From an uncultured Bacteroidales bacterium (GTDB taxonomy: Bacteria; Bacteroidota; Bacteroidia; Bacteroidales; Bacteroidaceae): DNA of 41,361 nt. The notes beneath the pieces were generated by a model. The model had not been told where the DNA came from. It did no database searches and was given only the letters and a program-made list of their open reading frames with translations. Shown here piece after piece: positions 8,044-17,500 of the stretch; position 1 is the stretch's first letter; each line of letters opens with the position of its first letter. Location of the stretch: the NCBI GenBank assembly GCA_902800925.1, contig CADCGD010000013.1, positions 1-41,361 on the forward strand, read 5' to 3'. Both the position numbers and the translations under genes were made by a program.

Positions 8044-8697
8044 TCATTCTTCGTACTGCGTCTGATCGTTGATACCAGCCAGATTGAATGCCTCGCGACG
8101 CTCTACGCATGTGCCACATTTGCCGCAGTGTTTCTCGCCACCCTTGTAGCACGACCATGTCTTAGAGTAATCTATGCCCAGCGCCTTGCCGCGACGGGCA
8201 ATATCTGCCTTGGTGATGTTGGTGTACGGCGAGCGTAGGTGTATGTTGACGTAGGTACCTGCACAGGCTGCCTGGTCGAAGGCATCGACAAACTCTGGTC
8301 GGCAGTCAGGGTAGATGGTGTGGTCGCCCCCGTGGTTAGCCATCATAACATATTTCAAGCCATTGCTCTCTGCGATACCTACGGCAATAGACAGCATAAT
8401 GCCATTTCTGAAGGGAACGACGGTCGATTTCATGTTGTTGTCAGCATAGTGGCCCTCGGGAATTTCTTCGCCGCCTTCCAGCAACGAACTGACGAAATAC
8501 TTCGTCATAAAGTCAAGAGGAATGGTAATGTGTTTGATTCCCAGTTGGTTGCAGTGCCATTGGGCAAACGGAATCTCCTTTTTGTTGTGCTTGGAACCAT
8601 AGTCGAACGAGATGGCCAGGGCGATGCGCTCCTGTTCGTCATATAACAAGGTGACACTGTCTACGCCACCGCTTAATATCAATACAGAGTCTTTCAT
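8044..8697 (-). CDS. queC: 7-cyano-7-deazaguanine synthase
   Basis: Converts 7-carboxy-7-deazaguanine to preQ0 with ammonia and ATP, in the queuosine tRNA-modification pathway; cytoplasmic. The 217-residue protein has the PP-loop SGGVDSVTLLYD at its N-terminus and a C-terminal zinc site, CYKGGEKHCGKCGTC, as in QueC. The ATG at 8697 is preferred over a TTG 9 bases upstream, because it falls one base after the radA stop. Genes for the other pathway steps are not in this window. Co-transcribed with radA. Confidence 0.95.
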   Translation of the reverse strand: MKDSVLILSGGVDSVTLLYDEQERIALAISFDYGSKHNKKEIPFAQWHCNQLGIKHITIPLDFMTKYFVSSLLEGGEEIPEGHYADNNMKSTVVPFRNGIMLSIAVGIAESNGLKYVMMANHGGDHTIYPDCRPEFVDAFDQAACAGTYVNIHLRSPYTNITKADIARRGKALGIDYSKTWSCYKGGEKHCGKCGTCVERREAFNLAGINDQTQYEE

Positions 8698-8698
8698 A

Positions 8699-10108
8699 TT
8701 ATCCAAATAGTGCTCTAAGTGCTTCCTCGACCTTGCGGACAGGAACCAGTTCGATGTTAAACTTCTTGCGGTTCAGTCCGCTGAGGTTGTATTTCGGTAT
8801 GATGATATGCTGGAATCCTAATTTCTCGGCCTCGCTGATGCGCTGTTCGATACGAGCTACGGGGCGCACCTCGCCAGAGAGTCCTACCTCGCCAGCCATG
8901 CACCAGCCTTCTTCAATGGGAGTATCGACGTTGCTCGACAGTACTGCAGCAATAACAGAGAGGTCCATTGCCATATCAGTAACACGCAGTCCGCCAGCAA
9001 TATTCAGGAAGACGTCTTTCTGCATTAGCTTGAAACCCACGCGCTTCTCTAAGACGGCCAGCAACATGTTCAGGCGGCGCTGGTCAAAGCCTGTGGCTGA
9101 ACGTTGTGGCGTGCCATAGGCGGCAGAAGATACCAGTGCCTGCGTTTCTACCAGGAACGGGCGTACGCCTTCAATGGCGCTGCTGATGGCTACACCACTG
9201 AGTCCGTCGTGGTCTTCTGTAAGCAACAGTTCTGAGGGGTTGCTGACCTGTCTCAGTCCTGTCTGTTGCATTTCGTAAATGCCCAGTTCCGACGTGCTTC
9301 CAAAGCGATTCTTAATGCTTCGCAGAATGCGGTACATGTAGTGCTGGTCGCCCTCAAACTGGATGACGGTATCGACGATATGCTCAAGGATCTTTGGGCC
9401 TGCCAACGTACCCTCCTTGGTGATGTGGCCAATCAGGATGACGGGTACGCCGCTGGTCTTGGCAAAGCGGAGTAGGGCGGAGGCGCACTCGCGAACCTGG
9501 GCGATGGAACCGGCGCTCGACTCTACATCTTCTGTGGAAATGGTCTGTATGGAGTCTACTACCACCACCTCCGGTTGTACCTCTTTGATATGCTCGAAGA
9601 TGGCTTCCAGCGAGTTCTCGCAGAGCAGCAAGAAATTGTTGTCAGTGGTGGAACCGCTGACCGCTAATCTTTCTGCACGCATCTTCAACTGGTGGGCACT
9701 CTCCTCACCGCTGACGTATAATACCTTCTTGTCTGTCAGCTGGAGCATGGTTTGCAGCGACAGTGTCGACTTGCCGATGCCAGGTTCACCACCTAGTAGT
9801 ACGATGCTGCCAGGCACCAGTCCGCCGCCTAGTACGCGGTTCAACTCCGCATCGTGCATGTCAATGCGTGGGTCGTCGTGCGACGAGATGTCCTTCAGTC
9901 GCAGCACTTTGCCAGTAGCCAACGCGGAAGACTGTGCGGAAGTTCCTTTGTTCAGGCCCTTTCTGGTCTCTCCTAGTTTAGGAGAAGAACTGGCCACTTT
10001 GATTTCCTTGAACGTATTCCATTGGCCGCAGGCAGGACATTTGCCTATCCATTTGGCTGACTCCTGTCCGCAGTTGTCGCAGACGTACATGATTTTATCC
10101 TTTGCCAT
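8699..10108 (-). CDS. radA: DNA repair protein RadA
   Basis: RecA-like ATPase that helps process recombination intermediates and branch migration. The 469-residue protein has an N-terminal four-cysteine zinc finger (Cys10, Cys13, Cys24, Cys27), a Walker A motif GGEPGIGKST near residue 110, the RadA-specific KNRFG motif near 265, and a C-terminal Lon-protease-like domain ending in a hydrophilic tail. The length is normal for the family. Its -7 promoter box ends only 8 bases before the ATG, which implies an almost leaderless mRNA. queC follows one base after its stop. Confidence 0.97.
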   Translation of the reverse strand: MAKDKIMYVCDNCGQESAKWIGKCPACGQWNTFKEIKVASSSPKLGETRKGLNKGTSAQSSALATGKVLRLKDISSHDDPRIDMHDAELNRVLGGGLVPGSIVLLGGEPGIGKSTLSLQTMLQLTDKKVLYVSGEESAHQLKMRAERLAVSGSTTDNNFLLLCENSLEAIFEHIKEVQPEVVVVDSIQTISTEDVESSAGSIAQVRECASALLRFAKTSGVPVILIGHITKEGTLAGPKILEHIVDTVIQFEGDQHYMYRILRSIKNRFGSTSELGIYEMQQTGLRQVSNPSELLLTEDHDGLSGVAISSAIEGVRPFLVETQALVSSAAYGTPQRSATGFDQRRLNMLLAVLEKRVGFKLMQKDVFLNIAGGLRVTDMAMDLSVIAAVLSSNVDTPIEEGWCMAGEVGLSGEVRPVARIEQRISEAEKLGFQHIIIPKYNLSGLNRKKFNIELVPVRKVEEALRALFG

Positions 10109-10116
10109 ATTGCTTG

Positions 10117-10124
10117 CAAAGGTA
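10117..10124 (-). promoter_or_regulatory. radA -7 box, nearly at the start codon
   Basis: TACCTTTG on the minus strand ends 8 bases before the radA ATG. A transcript starting a few bases downstream of the box would have essentially no 5' untranslated region. Confidence 0.65.
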
Positions 10125-10173
10125 CAAAATTAATTCATAATTCTTTGCAAGCAAAGCGATATTTTGTCGATGA

Positions 10174-10194
10174 CATAATGCATAATTCATAATT
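10174..10194 (+). repeat. 7-bp repeat in the radA/lipoprotein divergent promoter region
   Basis: CATAATG (10174-10180), CATAATT (10181-10187) and CATAATT (10188-10194) stand immediately upstream of the -7 box of the plus-strand gene. A two-copy TAATTCA/TAATTCT run lies at 10131-10144 on the radA side. Confidence 0.7.
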
Positions 10195-10200
10195 ATTTCG

Positions 10201-10208
10201 TAATTTTG
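10201..10208 (+). promoter_or_regulatory. -7 box of the binding-protein-like lipoprotein gene
   Basis: TAATTTTG ends 8 bases before the ATG at 10217, mirroring the arrangement of the divergent radA promoter. Confidence 0.6.
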
Positions 10209-10216
10209 CAGGCAAT

Positions 10217-11173
10217 ATGAAGAAATTGATACTTGTTATAGTTGTTTTGCTGATGATAGCGGCCTGCGGACAGTCGTATGAGGAGACGAAACGTATCACG
10301 CGAGAACAACGTCGTGAGGCTATGCGTAAGGACTCGGCGGCGCTAAAGGTTGCCGTAATGCCTACGCTGGACTGTCTGCCCTTGTATGTGGCGCAATATT
10401 ATCAACTCTTTGATACCCTGAATGGCGGTGTTAGGCTGAAGTTCTACAATGCTCAGATGGACTGCGATACTGCTATACTGCGCGGCAGGGTAGAGGGTGT
10501 GATTACTGACTTGGTGCGTGCCAAGCGTATGGAGAAGCAAGGCCTGAAGATGCGCTATGTGGCAGCTACCAATGCCTACTGGCAACTGGTAACCAACCGC
10601 AATGCCCGTATCCGCCAACTGAGACAGTTGGATGATAAGATGGTGGCAATGACGCGTTTTTCGGCTACTGATTTGTTGACAGACCGTGCTCGCGACTCGG
10701 TGAAGTTGGCTCCTAATCAGGTGTTTAAGGTTCAGATTAACGACCTGAATGTCCGAGTGCAGATGTTGCAGAACAATGAGATTGATGCACTGTGGTTGCC
10801 AGAGCCCCAGGCTACACAGGCTCGTCTGATGAAGAATCCTGTTATCATGGACTCTCGTTCTGTGAAGCTTCAGTTGGGTGTGCTTGCTTTTCGTGAGCAG
10901 GAGATGAGGCGTCAGGCTCGTGGTAAGCAATTGGCGTTGTTCACACAAGCGTATAATCAGTCTTGTGATTCTATAAGTAAATATGGAATAGCTTATTATA
11001 GAGATTTGCTTATTGAACACTGCAAAGTAAAATCGCAACTCATCGACTCGATACCACAGGATATTCGATATGCTCATGCCCATGGTCCGCGTCAGCAGGA
11101 TGTTGCCTATGTAGAGCAGTGGCTACAGAAAATTGATACACTAAAGACAAATGCGCGCAATGGCAACAAATGA
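10217..11173 (+). CDS. Lipoprotein resembling ABC-transporter substrate-binding proteins
   Basis: The 318-residue protein has a lipoprotein signal (MKKLILVIVVLLMIAACGQS, lipidated Cys at residue 17). It then has a fold suggestive of type 2 periplasmic binding proteins of the SsuA/THI5 kind: LKVAVMPTLDCLPLYVAQ opens lobe 1, GRVEGVITDLVRAKRM follows, and NEIDALWLPEPQATQAR matches the usual hinge/second-lobe segment. No permease or ATPase gene is adjacent, so transport is not proven. The 3' end overlaps the TPR gene by up to 23 bases, so the two are almost certainly expressed and translated together. The ligand cannot be predicted. Confidence 0.7.
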   Translation: MKKLILVIVVLLMIAACGQSYEETKRITREQRREAMRKDSAALKVAVMPTLDCLPLYVAQYYQLFDTLNGGVRLKFYNAQMDCDTAILRGRVEGVITDLVRAKRMEKQGLKMRYVAATNAYWQLVTNRNARIRQLRQLDDKMVAMTRFSATDLLTDRARDSVKLAPNQVFKVQINDLNVRVQMLQNNEIDALWLPEPQATQARLMKNPVIMDSRSVKLQLGVLAFREQEMRRQARGKQLALFTQAYNQSCDSISKYGIAYYRDLLIEHCKVKSQLIDSIPQDIRYAHAHGPRQQDVAYVEQWLQKIDTLKTNARNGNK

Positions 11174-13289
11174 GAGTCTGAAACTGGTTGATGAAGCCCT
11201 GCAGGCTGGTAACTGCGGTTGGGCTATCCGCAATATGGAGAACTATCTGGCAGCATGGCCAGAACAGCATACCTCCGAGAAATTGGCTGAGGTGCGTGAG
11301 GATTACAGCCGCATGGAGGACTACTGGCTTCATGGCGGTGAGGATCCGCAGCGTGCAGACCTTTATCAACGACTACTGCAACGGATGTATGTGCTTTATG
11401 CCAATGTAGTTCACTATCACCGCATGAAGGCTTCGCCCTATCAGAACAGCCTCTATACCCGTGTGCGTCAAGGGCAGCGCAACTGGTCGTTGGCGGCTAT
11501 TCGTCAGGAGATGGAGGGTTTCGTCAGCAATGTCGCCATGCTGCAGTTGGAGCCAGACGATAAACGGAAGGCTAAGAGTGTGGCTCTATATAAAGACCAC
11601 CAGCAGCAGATGAACCAACTCTTCGAATATGTGTTGACGTCCCGTCAGTGGTCTGATGGCGTGGGAGATAAGTTCGTCGAGATGTTGACATCGCCGACAA
11701 TAGATACTATTGATCAGCAACTGCTGATTGCCGCTGTCATGCTGTCGTTGCTCAACCAGTTTGATATGGCTAAGTTCCGTACGCTGACAGAGGTCTACCG
11801 GCTGTCGCAGGACGAGGCTGTACGCCAGCGTGCACTGGTGGGGTGGGTATTGTCGGCTTCGGAAACCTATCGGAAAGTATATCCGGAGCAGCGTGAACTG
11901 CTGCTGAAACTGTTACAGTCTGAACAGGTGTGCCAAGAACTCACCGAACTGCAGATACAACTCATCTATTGTCTGAACGAGGAGAAAGACAGCCGTACCA
12001 TCCAGAAGGAGATTATGCCTGATCTGTTGAAGAGTTCGTCCAAGATGATGGCGAATGATATAGAAACAGAAGAAGAGCGATTGGAGGAGGTGCTCCATCC
12101 TGAAGTCTCGGAGGAACGTATGGAACATTTGGAGAATTCTATGCGCCGGATGCAAGATATGCAGAAAGAGGGTGTTGATGTGTTCTATCATGGCTTCTCC
12201 CAGATTAAACGCTATCCTTTCTTCTATGACATCAGCAACTGGTTGGTACCGTTTTATGCACAGCATCCTGATATTGCGCAGTTTATGACCAATTCCAAGA
12301 ATCTCTATCTCCTGAACAAGGTTTTTGCGGCCAATGTATTCTGTAACAGCGACAAGTATTCTTTTGTCGTCGCCATTCACGATGTGATAAATCAGTTGCC
12401 TCAGCAGGTGCGCGAGATGCTTCAGCGTGGCGAATTCTCTGCAGATGAGTTGGGAGAGTCCATTGAACCTTCTGTGGCCTTAGAGCGCCGCCTCTATCTG
12501 ATGGATATCTACCGTTTCTTCCGTCTATACCCTCATCGTGCGGAACTAGCGAACCCTTTCGATGTCACCGCAGACGAGATGGGGGGCTGTGATTTCTTCT
12601 CGCTTTCATTGTTGAGTGATACGCCTATAGAGAAATATAAGGTGCAGATTGTGCGACAGTTGAAGAAGCACCAGATGAATCGTGCTGCCCAGCGTTTGCT
12701 ACAGACCTTTGCGGCATCTTGCCGTGATATGCAGTATTACCTGTGGACACAAGACTACGACCATGCTTTGCAACTCAATCCGCGACATGAGAGAGCTTTG
12801 TTGGGTAAAGGGCGTCAACTCTACGATCAAGGTCGTTATGAGGAGGCGCTAACGTGGTTTGAACAACTGACGGATTATTATCCGGAGAAGACTAGCAACC
12901 AATTGTATGTTGCTATTTGTCTGGTGCAGTTGGAACGTTATGAGGAAGCGCTGAAACCACTTTATCGTCTGAACTATGAACAGCCCGACAATAATGCAGT
13001 GAATCGTGTGTTGGCATGGACACTGACTTGTCAGGGTAAGTTGGAACAGGCGGCTAATATTTATGAGCAGTTGGTTGGTCGTGAACAACAGAAAGACGAC
13101 GATCTGAAGAATTATGGCTACTGCCTGTGGTTACAAGGGCGGGTTGGTCGTGCGTCAGAATTGTTCCGTCAGTATAGTCAACGATATCAGCAGAATACGG
13201 TTCTTCAAGCAGACTTTTTCGATATTGATTGGCTGAAGAAACGTGGAATTAACGATGTGGAAATCAATATGATGCTATCTCTTGTTTAA
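11151..13289 (+). CDS. Large TPR-repeat protein
   Basis: The 712-residue protein has no signal peptide and is probably cytoplasmic. TPR-like helical pairs are clearest in the last third: ALLGKGRQLYDQGRYEEALTW, then LYVAICLVQLERYEEALKPL, then RVLAWTLTCQGKLEQAANIY and GYCLWLQGRVGRASELF. The N-terminal two thirds are helical and lack a recognised domain. Two in-frame ATGs (11151 and 11160) both lie inside the preceding gene; either could be used. The stop overlaps the stop of the convergent phospholipase-D-like gene by three bases. TPR proteins scaffold complexes; the partner may be the lipoprotein's system, but that is a guess. Confidence 0.8.
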   Translation: MRAMATNESLKLVDEALQAGNCGWAIRNMENYLAAWPEQHTSEKLAEVREDYSRMEDYWLHGGEDPQRADLYQRLLQRMYVLYANVVHYHRMKASPYQNSLYTRVRQGQRNWSLAAIRQEMEGFVSNVAMLQLEPDDKRKAKSVALYKDHQQQMNQLFEYVLTSRQWSDGVGDKFVEMLTSPTIDTIDQQLLIAAVMLSLLNQFDMAKFRTLTEVYRLSQDEAVRQRALVGWVLSASETYRKVYPEQRELLLKLLQSEQVCQELTELQIQLIYCLNEEKDSRTIQKEIMPDLLKSSSKMMANDIETEEERLEEVLHPEVSEERMEHLENSMRRMQDMQKEGVDVFYHGFSQIKRYPFFYDISNWLVPFYAQHPDIAQFMTNSKNLYLLNKVFAANVFCNSDKYSFVVAIHDVINQLPQQVREMLQRGEFSADELGESIEPSVALERRLYLMDIYRFFRLYPHRAELANPFDVTADEMGGCDFFSLSLLSDTPIEKYKVQIVRQLKKHQMNRAAQRLLQTFAASCRDMQYYLWTQDYDHALQLNPRHERALLGKGRQLYDQGRYEEALTWFEQLTDYYPEKTSNQLYVAICLVQLERYEEALKPLYRLNYEQPDNNAVNRVLAWTLTCQGKLEQAANIYEQLVGREQQKDDDLKNYGYCLWLQGRVGRASELFRQYSQRYQQNTVLQADFFDIDWLKKRGINDVEINMMLSLV

Positions 13290-14548
13290 AGGAATGGCTG
13301 AAGCAGGTGGGCGAACCATCCACGGAACTTCTCCCATCCTGTTCGGATCTCGTCCCAAGACTCTTCCGTCATCTGGAAGCTTTGCTGTTTGTCGCGCCAG
13401 AACATGTCGTCAAGCTCACGGGTAGTCCGCTTGTCTACGATAACAGCGTTTTCCTCAAAGTCACATTTCAGGCTGCGTGCATCCAGGTTGGTGCTGCCAA
13501 CGGTGCAGTACTGTCCGTCGACCATCATAATCTTGGAATGGTGGAAACCTGGCATGTACAGCCAGACAATAGCGCCACGCTTCATTAATTTGTGAGCCTG
13601 ATACAAGGCACAGTCGGGTGTTAGGGGAATGTCACTCTTTGCTGACAGCATAATCTCTACCTTTACACCACGTCGGAGCGCTCGTGTCAGGGCTTTCGTA
13701 ACTGATGGTATTAGCGTGAAGTAGGGATTAATGATGTGTATAGAGTCTTCAGCCTGGTCGATGGCATTGATATAGAAGGTGCGCATAATCTTAGGTGTTA
13801 TGCCTGGTTCACGATTGATGATACCTATCATTTTGTTGCCATGTGTGCTAGTTGTATCAGGTTTCAGTCCTTCGAAACGGGTCAGCGTACCACCATTGTA
13901 GTATTTCATTCCCCCAACGTTTTGCCCTGTCGTGCGGTTCCATATCCTGAGGAAGATGCTTTGCAAATCGTTGACGGCGTCACCCTCTATGCGGCAGTGC
14001 ATGTCACGCCATTCACCAACCTGTTCCGTTCCTTTTATGTAATAGTCGGCAACATTCATGCCTCCCGTATAGGCAATCTTACCGTCGATGACCACAATTT
14101 TGCGATGGTCACGACCATAGATGTGGTTCACCCATGGGAAACGAATAGGACTGTATTCCACAATCTCTATGCCGGCCTCGCGCAAGGGCTTCAGATGGCG
14201 TTTCTTCAGAGGTTGGTTGTTGGAATCGTTGCCGAAGCCGTCGAACATGGCACGTACCTCAACACCCTCCTTGCACTTTTCGCGCAGCAAGTCGAACAGC
14301 AGGAATGCTATCGAGTCGTTACGGAAGTTGAAGTATTCCAGATGGATGCTGCTCTTGGCCTGACGGATGGCCTGAAACATGTCGTCAAATTTCTCCTGAC
14401 CTGACATCAGTAGGGTGACGCTATTGTTATCCGTAAAACGGATTCCGTTTTGACGTAATGTGTAAACAATCACAGAATCGCTAATCTGCGCAGAGCATGT
14501 CATGCTCATTGCAAAGGTCAGTGTTGCAAGTATATGTCTTAGTGTCAT
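13286..14548 (-). CDS. Phospholipase D / cardiolipin synthase-like protein
   Basis: Transfers phosphatidyl groups between phospholipids or hydrolyses them. The 420-residue protein carries two HKD motifs: HRKIVVIDGKIAYTGGMN near residue 150 and HHSKIMMVDGQYCTVGSTN near 340, both with His, Lys and Asp in place. The N-terminus (MTLRHILATLTFAMSMTCSAQ) is a cleavable signal peptide, not the two membrane helices of classic cardiolipin synthase, so the enzyme is probably periplasmic or attached to the inner face of the envelope. It overlaps the upstream regulator by four bases (ATGA), which points to coupling. Exact substrate uncertain. Confidence 0.87.
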   Translation of the reverse strand: MTLRHILATLTFAMSMTCSAQISDSVIVYTLRQNGIRFTDNNSVTLLMSGQEKFDDMFQAIRQAKSSIHLEYFNFRNDSIAFLLFDLLREKCKEGVEVRAMFDGFGNDSNNQPLKKRHLKPLREAGIEIVEYSPIRFPWVNHIYGRDHRKIVVIDGKIAYTGGMNVADYYIKGTEQVGEWRDMHCRIEGDAVNDLQSIFLRIWNRTTGQNVGGMKYYNGGTLTRFEGLKPDTTSTHGNKMIGIINREPGITPKIMRTFYINAIDQAEDSIHIINPYFTLIPSVTKALTRALRRGVKVEIMLSAKSDIPLTPDCALYQAHKLMKRGAIVWLYMPGFHHSKIMMVDGQYCTVGSTNLDARSLKCDFEENAVIVDKRTTRELDDMFWRDKQQSFQMTEESWDEIRTGWEKFRGWFAHLLQPFL

Positions 14549-17500
14549 GAGCGTTTATTCTTTAGTCGGTATTCCAAGGGGGGCATACCGTACTTTTCCT
14601 TGAAGATATTGCTGAAGTTCTCGGCCGTCATGAAACCTACGTTCAATGCCAACTCGTTCAAGTTGATATTTGTGTTGATGAGTAGCGTACAAGCGTGTTT
14701 CAGGCGTATCTCACGGACTATCTCAGCAGGTGTCTTGGTGGTGATGGCGCGAATCTTGTGGAAGAATGGCACGCGTCCCATTCCCATAGCAGAAGCCATG
14801 TCCTCCAGACTGATCTGTCCACGACTCATATTCTGTAGGACAAACTGCTCAACATTGCGCATCAGCTGCTGATCCATGATGTTGCTCATAGAGTAGTCGC
14901 CAATGGTCTTGTCGTTATAGTACTTAGCCAGCATGTCGGGCTGTTCAGGAGCAACCACAGTCTCAGGTGCCTCCTGCTCTTCTTGGCTGGTGGGAGCCTC
15001 CTGTTTTTCTTGTTTGTCGGAGATGCTCATCTTGCTGAGGTCCTCGAAACTCATGGTGGCAGTAGTCATACTAGCGTTCTGGCCCTCCAACATACGTGTC
15101 TCCTTACCCTCAATGACGTTCTGGTTAATCTCAATGGGAGCAAGACCCATTACCTTATTAAAGCGCATGACGGCTTCCTGGACGTTGAACGGTTTGGCAA
15201 GGTAGTCGTCGGCAGCCAGTGTAATATTCTGGTCGCCCATGGTCTCCTGCGTCAGCACGGTGTCGGTCATCAGCACAAACTTGGTTCTACTCCTATTGTG
15301 GCTTGACTTGAATTGATTGCATAGCTCACTACCCGTAATGCTGTCGCCCATATTGTGCTTGCAGACGATAAGGTCTGCTTTCAATGTTTCAATGTCGGGG
15401 AGAGCATCCTTGATATTGTCATAGACGTGGAAGTCGTAGATTTCACACAGGTGAGCTTTCATGAAGTGCAGGAATTCGCGGTTGTTATCGATGAATACCA
15501 CACAGAACTTCTGTGTCTGTCCCTCAACGCGTATGGGCTTGATGTCAAGAGACAGCTGCTGTCCGGTGGTAACAGCCAATTCAATCTCGCCCTCTTCGTT
15601 CAGCTCCAGACGATCCTTGGCGGTAGACTCTGCTTTCTTCTCCGGATTCTCCAGAGTGCTCTGCATTTCAGAGATACGAGTGATGATCTGCAATAGCTGG
15701 AAATGCAGTGAGTTCAGCTGTTCACGACCTTCCAGTGTCTGTTCTTTCATAGACATGTCACCGATGATGGTGGTCATACGTGCCATGGGCTGGCGCAGCT
15801 CGTCGCTGGCAAGCTTGATTTCCTCACGCTGGCGCGTCAGTTCCTCAATAACGGTGTGGCGTTTCTTCCAGGCCTTTTTGTATTTCTTTATGCCATAACG
15901 CCAAATGACGACAATGATAATCAGAATGATAACGTAGAAAGTCAGCATCCACCACGACAGCCACCAAGGACGGTCAATGTGTATTTCAAGAATGCGCTCC
16001 TGGTTGCTGACAGCACCATCGGCACTCATAGCCTTGACGTGCAGTTTGAAATCACCGCTGCCCAGATGGTTGAAACGTACACCGTGGAGTAGGGCATCGC
16101 CGTTGCGCCAGTCGTTGTCCAGTCCTTCCATCCAGTACATGAACTGCAGACGCTCTCCTTGGTTGTAGTTGCCTGCGGCAAATTTGATGGTGATGGTGTT
16201 CTGACTATTGAGCAGTTCTATTTTGTTACTCTCGTTGAGGGCCTGTGGTAGGATGATGTTGCCATCGTAGTTGACGCCAGTTAGAATCTCCTGTTCACCG
16301 ACAAACAGCTGGGTGAGCATGACGCGAGGCAGCGAAGCTTGCTCGTCTTTGGTGCTTTGACGTACCCAGTTGACACCAAATAGTCCACCAAACAGCACCT
16401 CTCCGTTCTTCTTGGTAAGGATAGAGCCCATATTGAACTCGTTGCTTTGCAGACCGTCATTGATGCTGTAGTTATAAAGACCGTAGTTGAAGGTCTCGTC
16501 CTCGTGGTTGCGCTGTACAACGATACGGCTGACGCCATTGCTGGTGGTAATCCAGATGCTGTGGTTCTTGTCTTCTGCAATACCGCAGATGGAGTTGTTG
16601 CACAGGCCATCCTTCTCTGTCAGCAGGCTGAGCTCGTCGTTGACTGGGTTCAGGATATTTATTCCCTCACGTGTACCAATCCATAGCAGTCCTCTGGAGT
16701 CTTCGTAAATCTGGGTGATATAGTTGTTTGTAAACGACTTCATATTGGAGAAGTTGCCAGTCAGCATAGTCTTCTCGCGGGTCGACAGGTTGAGCACTAT
16801 CAGTCCCTCGGCGGTACCTATCAGCAGGTTGTTGTTGGTGCCATAGAACAGGGATGTGATGTTGTTGGTGTTCAGCATACCATTCTCCCTGGTATATGAG
16901 GAGAACGTGTTCATTCTGGGATTATACACCTGCAGGCCGCCATTGGTAGCTATCCAGAGGTTACCGGTCTTATCGCAGCTGAGGGCATTGATATGATCGT
17001 CAATGAGCGTCTTCAAACTGTCGCGGGCAGCAGAATAGAAGGTGCTGGTACCATTCTTGATGCGGGTAATACCATTCTGCTTGGAGCCTACCCACAAGCT
17101 ACCATCTGGGGTTGTCGTCATGCAGGTCACCTTATGGCTGGCCAGTGGACCGTCATAGTCAATAATGCCCTTGTCACCAGTACCATACCATATCTTGCCG
17201 TTGTTGTCTTCTGCGATGGCGGTTATGTCACCGTTTAACAATGACTTGAATTTATAGATGTTGTCACCGTAGAAGGCCAGTCCAGACTTCTCTGTGCCAA
17301 TCCATAGCAGGTCTGTGTCGTCAATATACACGCTTTGGATACCTATGATATCTTGTGTTAGTCCCTGTGCTTGGTTGTTGGCACCTCGTGGGGAAACTGG
17401 CTCCATTGCCAGTGTGTTCACGTTGGCGCGAATCAGTCCGTTGCGGTCGGTACCTATCCAGATATTGCCTTTGCGGTCGCCAGCCATACCGTTAACGCTG

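Noticed and set aside
9363-10133. 256-residue open frame on the plus strand opposite radA
   Set aside because: It is antisense to a firmly identified RadA; composition is serine/proline-rich and no domain is visible.
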